Below are positions 1-6,105 of a stretch of 6,936 bases of DNA, one piece after another. The translations under genes and the position numbers were made by a program. Origin of the DNA: Candidatus Aminicenantota bacterium (GTDB taxonomy: Bacteria; Acidobacteriota; Aminicenantia; UBA2199). The notes beneath the pieces were generated by a model. The model did no database searches. It was not told the origin of the DNA and saw only the letters and a list, made by a program, of their open reading frames with translations. The stretch is taken from positions 1 to 6,936 of the forward strand of contig JAHELQ010000282.1 of the NCBI GenBank assembly GCA_024644125.1, read 5' to 3'. Numbering within the stretch: the stretch's first letter is position 1; every line of letters begins with the position of its first letter.

Positions 1-795
1 AAGACCAGCCTCGAAATCAAACGAAAAGTCCTCGAAAAACTGACGGAAAACAACCTCTACCCGTATACCACATTTTATTTGCGCTATATAAAAGAAACTC
101 ACGGCCACTATTGGGTCAACCATTTCTCCACCATCGGCGTCATCGGCATGAACGAGGCCCTCCTCAATCTCGCCGGCGAATCCATTGCCACTCCCAACGG
201 CCAGTCTTTGGCGATAAAGATCCTGGACCACATGCGCGGGCGTTTGCTGGAATACCAGCAAGCGACCGGCAACCGCTACAATCTGGAAGCAACTCCGGCA
301 GAAAGCACATCGTACCGGCTGGCCAAACTTGATAAAAAAATCTACCCGCACATCATCAGCGCAAACGAACAAGATGCCCGTAACGGCGGAGAACCGTTTT
401 ACACAAACTCCTCCCATTTGCCGGTAAATTATACCGATGACATCTTCGAAGAGCTGGAGCTCCAGGATCATTTGCAATCAAAATACACCGGCGGAACCGT
501 GCTTCATTTTTATTGCGGAGAAAAAAACCTCCACCCCCAAACCGTCAAACAATTGGTGAAGAAAGTCTGCTACGGATACAATCTCCCCTATTTCACCATT
601 TCCCCGACATTCAGCGTCTGCCCCTCCCACGGCTACCTGGCTGGAGAAGAAAAATCATGCCCCGCCTGCGGACAGGAAACGGAAATCTATTCCCGGGTGG
701 TGGGATACTTGAGGCCCATCAGCCAATGGAACGAAGGAAAAATAGCGGAATTCAAATTGCGGACCACCTACCGTCTGGCGGAGAAGGCCATTTGA
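1..795 (+). CDS. nrdD: Anaerobic ribonucleoside-triphosphate reductase (class III), C-terminal part, 5' end outside window
   Basis: This is the C-terminal 264 residues of the class III ribonucleotide reductase, a cytoplasmic, oxygen-sensitive glycyl-radical enzyme that makes deoxyribonucleotides for anaerobic DNA synthesis. The frame is open from base 1 and the family is normally 600-700 residues or more, so the start lies upstream. Visible marks: the segment HYWVNHFSTIGVIGMNEA (codons from 103), typical of the late barrel of NrdD; a zinc site made of Cys (619-621), His (628-630) and a CPAC pair (658-669); and the radical loop RVVGYLRP with the radical glycine at codon 703-705. The active-site cysteines of the barrel are not in the window. 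The stop TGA (793-795) overlaps the TTG start of nrdG, so the two are co-transcribed and probably translationally coupled. Identity is secure; the reductant-specific subtype cannot be judged from this end alone. Confidence 0.96.
   Translation, partial: KTSLEIKRKVLEKLTENNLYPYTTFYLRYIKETHGHYWVNHFSTIGVIGMNEALLNLAGESIATPNGQSLAIKILDHMRGRLLEYQQATGNRYNLEATPAESTSYRLAKLDKKIYPHIISANEQDARNGGEPFYTNSSHLPVNYTDDIFEELELQDHLQSKYTGGTVLHFYCGEKNLHPQTVKQLVKKVCYGYNLPYFTISPTFSVCPSHGYLAGEEKSCPACGQETEIYSRVVGYLRPISQWNEGKIAEFKLRTTYRLAEKAI
780..794 (+). promoter_or_regulatory. Ribosome binding site that fixes the nrdG TTG start inside the nrdD end
   Basis: GGAGAAGG at 780-787 is followed by 4 bases and then TTG. The TTG shares two bases with the nrdD stop codon (TTGA), an arrangement typical of translational coupling. 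No ATG lies in the nrdG frame between here and the radical SAM cysteines. Confidence 0.7.
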
Positions 796-1484
796 ACATC
801 GCCGCCTTGCAGCGCTGCACTCTTAGCGATTACCCCGGCAAACTGGCGGCCATCGTCTTTTGCCGGGGCTGCGATTTCCGCTGTCCCTATTGCCACAATC
901 CCGAGCTTCTACTTCCACACAGGGAAAACGCAATAACTCCCACCCAGGTTCTAGAGTTTCTTCAATCAAGACGAGGGAAATTGGACGCCGTTGTCTTCAG
1001 CGGCGGCGAGCCGACACTGCAAACCAACGAGCTCATCCTCCTGGCTGCCAAAATAAAAAGCCTGGGCTTCCACATAAAATTGGACACCAACGGCAGCCAA
1101 CCGGGCATTGTAGCCCAATTGCTCAAAAAAGAACTACTGGACTACATCGCCATGGACATAAAAGGGCCTCCGCATAAATACCCACAAATTGTCGGAGTTC
1201 CTTGCGATTGGCGCCCTATGGCAGAGAGCGTCGCACTGATAAAAAATTCTGGAATCGATTACGAATTCCGAACCACCGTCGCGAATCCCCTATTAACTCC
1301 GGAAGACATCGAATCATGCGCAAAATCTATCCAGGGAGCCAAACAATATATCCTCCAGCCCTACAAAAAATTGGATCCCCCAACACCTGAATCAGCCGAT
1401 CTCAAAACCCCCACCTACCTGGAATTGGACACCACGCGCCAATTGGCGTCCCCCTGGGTGGAAGCCTGTCACATCCGCAATTGA
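792..1484 (+). CDS. nrdG: Anaerobic ribonucleotide reductase activating protein (radical SAM activase)
   Basis: A radical SAM enzyme of 230 residues that uses a 4Fe-4S cluster and S-adenosylmethionine to place the glycyl radical on NrdD. The cluster motif CDFRCPYC gives Cys27, Cys31 and Cys34, preceded by the SDYPGKLAAIVF segment (residues 12-23) usual in the NrdG2-type activases. Further marks are the SAM-binding stretch VFSGGEPT, the LDTNGSQPG strand and IAMDIKGP, all in the expected order. The length fits that subfamily and is longer than the roughly 155-residue E. coli NrdG. I place the start at TTG 792-794, overlapping the nrdD stop, because GGAGAAGG (780-787) sits 4 nt before it and the family N-terminus aligns there. 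The open frame runs further upstream, but only as a shadow of nrdD. No clear intrinsic terminator follows. Function is certain; the exact start is likely. Confidence 0.94.
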   Translation: MNIAALQRCTLSDYPGKLAAIVFCRGCDFRCPYCHNPELLLPHRENAITPTQVLEFLQSRRGKLDAVVFSGGEPTLQTNELILLAAKIKSLGFHIKLDTNGSQPGIVAQLLKKELLDYIAMDIKGPPHKYPQIVGVPCDWRPMAESVALIKNSGIDYEFRTTVANPLLTPEDIESCAKSIQGAKQYILQPYKKLDPPTPESADLKTPTYLELDTTRQLASPWVEACHIRN

Positions 1485-1754
1485 CAATCCGGTTATCCCG
1501 GCCGCCGCAACTCTTCACGATTCAACAAACGGCTTGATTGTTGTCAAAAAAAGAGATTATTATAGAATTGGAGCTTCACCAGGAAAGTAATTTTGCCGAA
1601 GGAGAAGATGATGCAGCGCAATACAATATGATCTAACGCTAGTTTCAAACGACAGCTAATTCTCATCAATCTACGGATTAGAAATAGACTCACCCGCAAA
1701 ATCATAGATCACCCCCGATCTTTAAATCGATCCGGCAATCGACAAAATAAACTG
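1485..1754. other. Unassigned intergenic stretch between nrdG and the riboswitch promoter
   Basis: About 270 bp without a supportable gene. It is more A+T-rich than the flanking genes. It holds short, weak elements: a CCGG-loop-CCGG stem at 1489-1501; a promoter-like TTGATT-18 nt-TATTAT (1534-1563) with no convincing gene after it; a short open frame from TTG 1538 to TAA 1636 without a ribosome binding site; and a 5-bp stem AGATC/GATCT around a C-rich loop (1706-1721) followed by only three T's. The nrdDG transcript presumably ends here, but I see no strong intrinsic terminator. Confidence 0.5.
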
Positions 1755-1783
1755 TTGACAAAAAACCGTTGAAAAACTAAAAT
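1755..1783 (+). promoter_or_regulatory. Sigma-70-type promoter of the riboswitch-cobSTU transcript
   Basis: A perfect -35 box TTGACA (1755-1760), a 17-nt spacer and a near-perfect -10 box TAAAAT (1778-1783). Transcription would start near 1789-1791, just ahead of the first paired strand of the cobalamin riboswitch (1793). The spacing to the aptamer is what one expects if this promoter drives the riboswitch mRNA. It is inferred from sequence only. Confidence 0.85.
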
Positions 1784-1792
1784 GATACTTCG

Positions 1793-1949
1793 AGGCATAA
1801 TCCAAGGGAAGAGGGTTTTAAACCCCACAGCCCCCGCTGCCGTGACCGGGTCCCGGGCAATTCCGGGAAACAGTCTTTAAGGAAACAGCCACTGTCATTC
1901 GCATGGGAAGGCTTTTAAAGACCCCGGGAGTCGGAAGACCTATTAGCCT
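1793..1949 (+). ncRNA. Cobalamin riboswitch aptamer (AdoCbl-sensing leader of cobSTU)
   Basis: A cis-acting RNA that binds a cobalamin, usually adenosylcobalamin, and lowers expression of the downstream genes. The conserved elements occur in order: AAGGGAAG (1804-1811); a small hairpin GGG-TTTTAAA-CCC (1813-1825); AGCCCCCGC (1829-1837); a C/G-rich variable arm (about 1846-1867); GCCACTG (1888-1894); ATGGGAAGGC (1903-1912), the B12-box core; and AGTCGGAAGACCT (1929-1941). Closing helix P1 is visible: AGGC-A-TAAT (1793-1801, one bulged A) pairs with ATTAGCCT (1942-1949). A strong promoter lies directly upstream and cobS directly downstream, which fits the class. Exact helix ends in the variable arms were assigned by eye. 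Confidence 0.95.
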
Positions 1950-1972
1950 TGACATTGGATGCCGTTATTCGC

Positions 1973-2006
1973 GGAGGGCGATTGACGGAAATTGGTCAAC
2001 CCCTCC
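1973..2006 (+). promoter_or_regulatory. Hairpin in the riboswitch expression platform, before the cobS start
   Basis: GGAGGG (1973-1978) pairs with CCCTCC (2001-2006), and inside it TTGAC (1982-1986) pairs with GTCAA (1995-1999) around the loop GGAAATTG. No T-tract follows, so this is not an intrinsic terminator and points to control of translation. Part of its 3' arm, CTCC (2003-2006), can instead pair with GGAG (2020-2023) of the cobS ribosome binding site, so the hairpin could act as an anti-sequestor. That switch, and its link to ligand binding, is inference. Confidence 0.6.
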
Positions 2007-2028
2007 AACGCAACGACCAGGAGACAGT

Positions 2029-2751
2029 ATGAACTTCTTGAAAAGCATAGTGGCCGCGCTCCAGTTTATGACAGTCTTACCGCTGCCTATCAAGACGGAC
2101 CACTCGCACCTGGCCCGCTCCATCGCGTGGTTCCCTTTGGCGGGAATGGTGGTGGGGGGCTTGTGCGGCGCAGGGCTGATAGGGTTCAACCGGGTATTCG
2201 ACCAAAGAATATCGAGCGCCCTTGTCATCGCCCTCTACCTGATTCTTACCCGCGGGTTGCACATGGACGGTTTTATGGACACCATCGACGGATTCTTCAG
2301 TAGAAAGAGTAGAGAGAGAATCCTCGACATCATGAAAGAATCGACAGTCGGAAGTTTCGCTGTTTTAGGGGCTGGCGTCTGGTTCCTGATTGTCTTCGCC
2401 GCCTTGCCTCAGATCCACTGGCAGGATCTCATCGTGATCCATGGATTGAGCCGCTTCGCCATTACATTGCAGCCCCTCATCTTTTCATACCCAAGGCAAA
2501 GCGGCACCGGCAAATTTTTTGTTGAAAACGCGAAAACATATTCATTTATCATCGAGTTCATCCTCATCGCCGCCGGATTATGGTACATCCACCCGCCGTA
2601 TCTCAAAAGCCTCGCTCTGGCGCTGGCAGCATCCCTCGCTTCCGGAGCCTGGTCCCACCGGATGATCGGCGGCATCACCGGCGACACCGCCGGCTTTACC
2701 ATCGAAACCATTCATGTAATTTTGCTTTTAAATGCGACAATCTACTTGTAG
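2029..2751 (+). CDS. cobS: Cobalamin synthase (adenosylcobinamide-GDP ribazoletransferase)
   Basis: An inner-membrane enzyme of 240 residues that joins adenosylcobinamide-GDP to alpha-ribazole (or its 5'-phosphate), closing the nucleotide loop of the cobamide. The length matches the family (about 250). The N-terminal QFMTVLPLP (12-20) is typical. The acidic metal-binding motif GLHMDGFMDTIDG (76-88, with Asp80, Asp84, Asp87) and the late motif GGITGDTAG (214-222, Asp219) are both present. Several hydrophobic segments (about 36-53, 62-74, 109-126, 173-187, 194-206, 224-239) agree with a polytopic membrane protein. I chose ATG 2029 because AGGAG (2019-2023) lies 5 nt before it and the family N-terminus starts here; the upstream extension of the frame only reads through the riboswitch. 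It is the first gene of the operon and lies directly under the cobalamin riboswitch. Confidence 0.96.
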   Translation: MNFLKSIVAALQFMTVLPLPIKTDHSHLARSIAWFPLAGMVVGGLCGAGLIGFNRVFDQRISSALVIALYLILTRGLHMDGFMDTIDGFFSRKSRERILDIMKESTVGSFAVLGAGVWFLIVFAALPQIHWQDLIVIHGLSRFAITLQPLIFSYPRQSGTGKFFVENAKTYSFIIEFILIAAGLWYIHPPYLKSLALALAASLASGAWSHRMIGGITGDTAGFTIETIHVILLLNATIYL

Positions 2752-2771
2752 ACAGGAAAATGGAGGAATTA

Positions 2772-3833
2772 ATGAACACGCTAAAACATTATATCGACAG
2801 CATCGAAGAGATCGATGCAGACTTCGGCGAGCAAGCCCTCGACCGCCACAACAACCTGACAAAACCCATGGGCAGTCTCGGACAATTGGAGACCCTTTCG
2901 ATACGGATCGCGTCTATGACCCACACATTCCCACCGGTCGTAGGTAGAAAAGTTTTATTCACCCTGGCGGGCGACCATGGCATCGTTGCAGAAGGGGTGA
3001 GTGCGTATCCCCAGGAAGTGACCGGCCAGATGGTCTACAACTTCCTCGGCGGCGGCGCAGCGATCAATGTGCTGGCGAAACACGCCGGAGCGGAAGTCAT
3101 TGTCGGCAATCTCGGAGTGAAAGCTCCGATCGAGTCTGACCACCCCAATTACAGACACCTCAAAATCGCAGATGGAACCGCGAACATGGCTCACGGCCCG
3201 GCCATGACCGAGGAGCAGGCGATCCGCGCCATTCAGGCGGGCATCCAGATGTTCGAAGACGAACATCGCAAGCATCCCATTCATCTGGCCGGAACAGGCG
3301 AGATGGGCATCGGCAATACGACACCCGCCACCGCCATCCTGGCCGTCATCGCGGGAATTCCGCCGGAGCAAGTGGTGGGACGGGGGACAGGTATCGACGA
3401 CGAAGGCCTGACTCGAAAAACAACTGCCATACAAAAAGCCATTCAGATCAACCAACCAGATAAAAACGACGGTATCGACATTCTCCGTAAAGTGGGTGGC
3501 TTTGAAATCGCAGGCCTCGTAGGCGTCATACTGGCCGCCGCCAAAAATAAAGTCCCGGTATTGATCGACGGTTTCATCAGCACCTCGGCAGCCCTCATCG
3601 CCGCCATCCTGAATCCCATCTGCAAAGATTACATGATCGCCGCCCATGAATCCCAGGAGCCGGGCCATTGGAAAATGTTGAGAATTCTGGATAAAAAACC
3701 GTTGCTGAACCTGAATCTGAGATTGGGCGAAGGTACAGGAGCCGCGCTGGCCATGCAGATCGTGGACGCCGCGATAAAGATTGTGACAGACATGGCGACC
3801 TTCTCCGAAGCGGGCGTTAGCAACAAGGACTGA
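2772..3833 (+). CDS. cobT: Nicotinate-nucleotide--dimethylbenzimidazole phosphoribosyltransferase
   Basis: A cytoplasmic enzyme of 353 residues that moves phosphoribose from nicotinate mononucleotide to a lower-ligand base such as 5,6-dimethylbenzimidazole, giving alpha-ribazole 5'-phosphate for CobS. Family marks: TKPMGSLGQLE (30-40), FTLAGDHGI (63-71), GTGEMGIGNTTPA (174-186), DGFISTSAAL (266-275), AHESQEPGH (291-299) and RLGEGTGAAL (317-326). Glu320 in the last motif corresponds to the catalytic base known as Glu317 in Salmonella CobT. The length matches the family (about 350-360). The start at ATG 2772 has GGAGG at 2762-2766, 5 nt ahead; an in-frame ATG at 2760 would add four residues but has a weaker ribosome binding site. 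It lies 20 nt after cobS and 2 nt before the cobU fusion gene, so all three form one operon. Which base it prefers cannot be read from the sequence. Confidence 0.97.
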   Translation: MNTLKHYIDSIEEIDADFGEQALDRHNNLTKPMGSLGQLETLSIRIASMTHTFPPVVGRKVLFTLAGDHGIVAEGVSAYPQEVTGQMVYNFLGGGAAINVLAKHAGAEVIVGNLGVKAPIESDHPNYRHLKIADGTANMAHGPAMTEEQAIRAIQAGIQMFEDEHRKHPIHLAGTGEMGIGNTTPATAILAVIAGIPPEQVVGRGTGIDDEGLTRKTTAIQKAIQINQPDKNDGIDILRKVGGFEIAGLVGVILAAAKNKVPVLIDGFISTSAALIAAILNPICKDYMIAAHESQEPGHWKMLRILDKKPLLNLNLRLGEGTGAALAMQIVDAAIKIVTDMATFSEAGVSNKD

Positions 3834-3835
3834 CG

Positions 3836-5125
3836 ATGAAAAAGATAACTCTTGTGCTGGGCGGTATCAGAAGTGGGAAATCCCACTTCGCGGAACAAAA
3901 GGCGCTGTATTACGCGAAGCGGCCGGTCTACATCGCAACCGCCGTCCCGTTCGACGACGAAACCAGAGAGCGTGTCGCCCTGCACCGGGAACGCCGCCGT
4001 GACCAGTTTGACGTATTCGAAGAACCGTCGGATCTCGTCCCGGTCCTGGCGAAACTTCAGGACCAGACCGTGCTGGTGGATTGCATGACCCTCAACCTCT
4101 CCAACCGCCTGCTGGCTAAAGACGAAGATGCGCCTCTGCCGCGATTGATCGCGGGGGACGACCTCTACCTGGAGCGCATCCGCCGAACAATCGAGCAAAA
4201 TCGTTTGAACGTGATCTTCGTCAGCAACGAAGTGGGATTCGCGCCTGTGGCCGCCAACCGGTTGGGCAGATATTTCCAGGATCTCCAGGGAAGGTGGAAT
4301 CGTCTTCTGGCAAGCTTTGCCGACGAAGTGTACATGATCCAGGCCGGGATCCCCGCCATCTTGAAAAAAGAGAAGCGTCTTCCGTTCAAACTATCCGCCC
4401 CATCCTACCTGTATCCCGGAGGCTATATCGAAAACATCACCCGCACCATGGAGACCCTTGACGACATTCAATTGCTCTTGTTCGATTCCGTTGACGACGA
4501 TCCTCTCTTCCGGGAAGGGACGCTATCCACCCTCCGCTACCTGCAACAGGGCGCCGACATCACCTACAGCGTTCACATGCCAGTCGCCCCCAGAGTGTTC
4601 GAGGACTTCGAAGCCCGCCTCGCCAGCAGCCTTTCGATAATCGGTACCCTGAAGCAACTGGACATCTCCAGCTTCACCTTCCATTACGACCTCCCGCACC
4701 AGGCGGTCTGGGAAGAGCTGAATCTCGAAGCCATCCAATCCATCGACGAAGCCTACATCGGCTTCTTCTCCGCCATCCGCGACCAATTCCCCGACATCGA
4801 CATCTCGCTGGAAAACACCGCCACCCCAATCTCCGCCCTGGACAATGTCGTCAACCAGAGCGACATCTCCTATTGCATCGACATCGGGCACCTGATCATC
4901 CAACGACGCCACCTCGACGAGATCCTACCCCGCCTGCGCCGCACATCTGTCATCCACTACCACGGAACACAAACCGTCGAAGGAAACCCTCGCGACCACC
5001 AGCCCATCCAATTCGACCGCGCCATATTCCAATTACTGGAAAATTACCACGGCATCCTGACCATCGAAAACTACCACCCCACTCTCTTCAACCAAAGCCG
5101 CGCCCAACTGGAACGCTATTTTTGA
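3836..5125 (+). CDS. cobU: Fusion: CobU (adenosylcobinamide kinase/guanylyltransferase) plus CbiR-like TIM-barrel domain
   Basis: A 429-residue protein with two domains. Residues 1-177 are a complete CobU, which phosphorylates adenosylcobinamide and transfers GMP to it. It has the P-loop GGIRSGKS (9-16), VYIATAVPFDDET (31-43), HRERR with His50 (matching the guanylylated His46 of Salmonella CobU), VDCMTLNLSN (81-90) and VSNEVGFAPV (129-138), ending at AGIPAILK. CobU alone is usually about 180 residues. After a linker of only about 6 residues, 184-429 form a second domain with the look of a xylose isomerase/AP endonuclease-like TIM barrel: SYLYPGGYIENI, DDIQLLLFDS, HMP (His247), HYDLP (His283), SLENT (Glu326), DIGH (Asp349, His352), HYHG (His374, His376), TIENY (Glu411). 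These fit the metal-ligand pattern of that fold. Family resemblance and cobamide context suggest CbiR, which cuts the nucleotide loop of cobamides. The domain call is from memory of the family, not a search. ATG 3836 has AAGGA (3825-3829) 6 nt ahead. Confidence 0.9.
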   Translation: MKKITLVLGGIRSGKSHFAEQKALYYAKRPVYIATAVPFDDETRERVALHRERRRDQFDVFEEPSDLVPVLAKLQDQTVLVDCMTLNLSNRLLAKDEDAPLPRLIAGDDLYLERIRRTIEQNRLNVIFVSNEVGFAPVAANRLGRYFQDLQGRWNRLLASFADEVYMIQAGIPAILKKEKRLPFKLSAPSYLYPGGYIENITRTMETLDDIQLLLFDSVDDDPLFREGTLSTLRYLQQGADITYSVHMPVAPRVFEDFEARLASSLSIIGTLKQLDISSFTFHYDLPHQAVWEELNLEAIQSIDEAYIGFFSAIRDQFPDIDISLENTATPISALDNVVNQSDISYCIDIGHLIIQRRHLDEILPRLRRTSVIHYHGTQTVEGNPRDHQPIQFDRAIFQLLENYHGILTIENYHPTLFNQSRAQLERYF

Positions 5126-5147
5126 ACACAACTCCCAAAACCAGTCA

Positions 5148-5164
5148 ATTTAGCCGGGTTAAAT
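5148..5164 (+). other. Short stem-loop after the cobU stop, possible transcript end
   Basis: ATTTAGC (5148-5154) pairs with GTTAAAT (5158-5164), 7 bp including one G-T pair, around a 3-nt loop. No T-run follows on the + strand, so it does not qualify as a standard intrinsic terminator; it may only protect the 3' end of the mRNA. Confidence 0.3.
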
Positions 5165-5193
5165 AGAAAAAATTTACCGCCGCAAATGGTAAA
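5165..5193 (-). terminator. Weak terminator-like hairpin for the btuCD-like operon (distal)
   Basis: Read on the - strand, TTTACC (5193-5188) pairs with GGTAAA (5178-5173) around a 9-nt loop, followed by a run of T's (complement of the A-run 5166-5172). The stem has only two G-C pairs, so it is weak. Confidence 0.35.
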
Positions 5194-5275
5194 ACGCCTG
5201 AAAAAAATCCTAATAACGTTTATAGTAAATGGTTTTCGAAATGTGCGCTAATCTATAAGTTGGAATTATACCACT

Positions 5276-5303
5276 AAAAAAATCCTGGCTAAATTTCTGG
5301 ATC
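5276..5303 (-). terminator. Candidate intrinsic terminator just after the btuD-like gene
   Basis: Read on the - strand, GATCC (5303-5299) pairs with GGATT (5285-5281) and runs straight into seven T's (complement of 5276-5282). It lies 19 nt past the stop codon, the normal place for a terminator. The stem is only 5 bp with one G-T pair, so strength is doubtful; it may work together with the distal hairpin. Confidence 0.45.
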
Positions 5304-5322
5304 AACAATAGAAAACCGACAA

Positions 5323-6105
5323 TCACTCGGTGACGACAAAGATGTAGGGCTTTTGCGAGACCGGGCTCTGCCCCACCACCACAATCGTATCGTAGACCTC
5401 TTCGATGATCTGGTAGGTGAGCACCTCAGCCGGCGGGCCATCTTTGTGGATACGACCGTCGCTCGCCAAAAGCAGCCGGTCGCAATATTCCGCCGCCAGA
5501 TTCAAATCGTGAAGCACCATTACAACGGTTACGCCGCTCTCCCTGTTCAAACGGCGAATTTGCCCCAACACCCTCACCTGGTGGGTGATATCCAGAAACG
5601 TGGTGGGCTCGTCCAACAACAACAACTGAGGCTGCTGGGCAATGGCCCGGGCCAACAACACCAGTTGCCGTTGCCCGCCGCTCATCTCCCCCATCGCTTT
5701 CTGCCGCAATTCCAGTGTGCCTGTCAATTGAAGGGCCCGATCCACCTGAAGATAATCCTCCCGCGTCTCCAGGAATTGAAACTTCTCATAATGGGGAATC
5801 CGGCCCAACATCACATACTCCTCGACAGTCATCCCCGGAACCGGCGCATCCTGCATCACCATCGCCACGTTCCTGGCAAACTCCTTAAGCCCGATGGTCT
5901 GGATATCTTCCCCCCGGAAGGAGACAATCCCCCGCTTCGGCTTCAAGATACCGCCGATGGCCCGAAGCAGCGTCGTTTTTCCCGAACCGTTCGGCCCGAT
6001 GATCCCGATCATCTCCCCTACCCGCACTTCGAAGCCCACATCGCGCAGAAGAAACGAATCATACCCACACACCAGTCCGTTTACCGAGAGCAGTGGCTCT
6101 ACCAT
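5323..6105 (-). CDS. btuD: ABC transporter ATPase of the FecE/BtuD type, probably for cobamide uptake
   Basis: A 260-residue ATPase that powers an importer of the iron-siderophore/heme/B12 family from the cytoplasmic face of the membrane. All nucleotide-binding motifs are intact: Walker A GPNGSGKT (37-44), Q-loop glutamine in VMQD (Gln85), signature MSGGQRQ (141-147), Walker B LLLLDEP (161-167, Glu166 as catalytic base), D-loop FLD (170-172) and H-loop VLHD (His199). The length is normal for FecE/BtuD (about 255-270). I chose ATG 6105-6103 since it has a G-rich ribosome binding site (GGGGGA on the - strand, about 6116-6111) and matches the family start; it overlaps the permease stop by 7 nt, which suggests coupling. 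Substrate is not readable from the ATPase itself. Cobamide is inferred from the adjoining cobSTU genes; iron chelates or heme are alternatives. Confidence 0.9.
   Translation of the reverse strand: MVEPLLSVNGLVCGYDSFLLRDVGFEVRVGEMIGIIGPNGSGKTTLLRAIGGILKPKRGIVSFRGEDIQTIGLKEFARNVAMVMQDAPVPGMTVEEYVMLGRIPHYEKFQFLETREDYLQVDRALQLTGTLELRQKAMGEMSGGQRQLVLLARAIAQQPQLLLLDEPTTFLDITHQVRVLGQIRRLNRESGVTVVMVLHDLNLAAEYCDRLLLASDGRIHKDGPPAEVLTYQIIEEVYDTIVVVGQSPVSQKPYIFVVTE

Larger units (their letters stand above)
5126..5322. other. Convergent intergenic gap between cobU and btuD-like gene
   Basis: A 197-bp A+T-rich stretch where the two operons meet tail to tail. I see no gene. It holds three hairpins: 5148-5164, 5173-5193 and 5281-5303. 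The last two are each followed by a T-run in the - strand reading and are listed separately. No hairpin with a following T-run is visible for the + strand operon. Confidence 0.6.

Noticed and set aside
1481..1547. TTGACAA (1481-1487) and TTGTCAA (1541-1547) inverted pair followed by A's, considered as a terminator of nrdG
   Set aside because: The arms are over 50 nt apart, the first overlaps the stop codon, and A's rather than T's follow on the + strand.
1560..1620. GCCGAAGGAG (about 1594-1603), resembling a piece of a glycine or lysine riboswitch
   Set aside because: None of the other conserved blocks of either class is present, and no glycine- or lysine-related gene follows.
1538..1636. 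Short open frame of about 32 codons (TTG to TAA) with acidic composition after nrdG
   Set aside because: No ATG, no ribosome binding site before the TTG and no recognisable motif; a chance frame is as likely.
1903..2028. Upstream in-frame extension of cobS from ATG 1903
   Set aside because: It translates the B12-box and platform of the riboswitch, has no good ribosome binding site, and the CobS family N-terminus begins at 2029.
2955..3668. Long - strand open frame inside cobT
   Set aside because: Its product has no family motifs and it lies wholly opposite a well-conserved gene; it is a codon-bias shadow.
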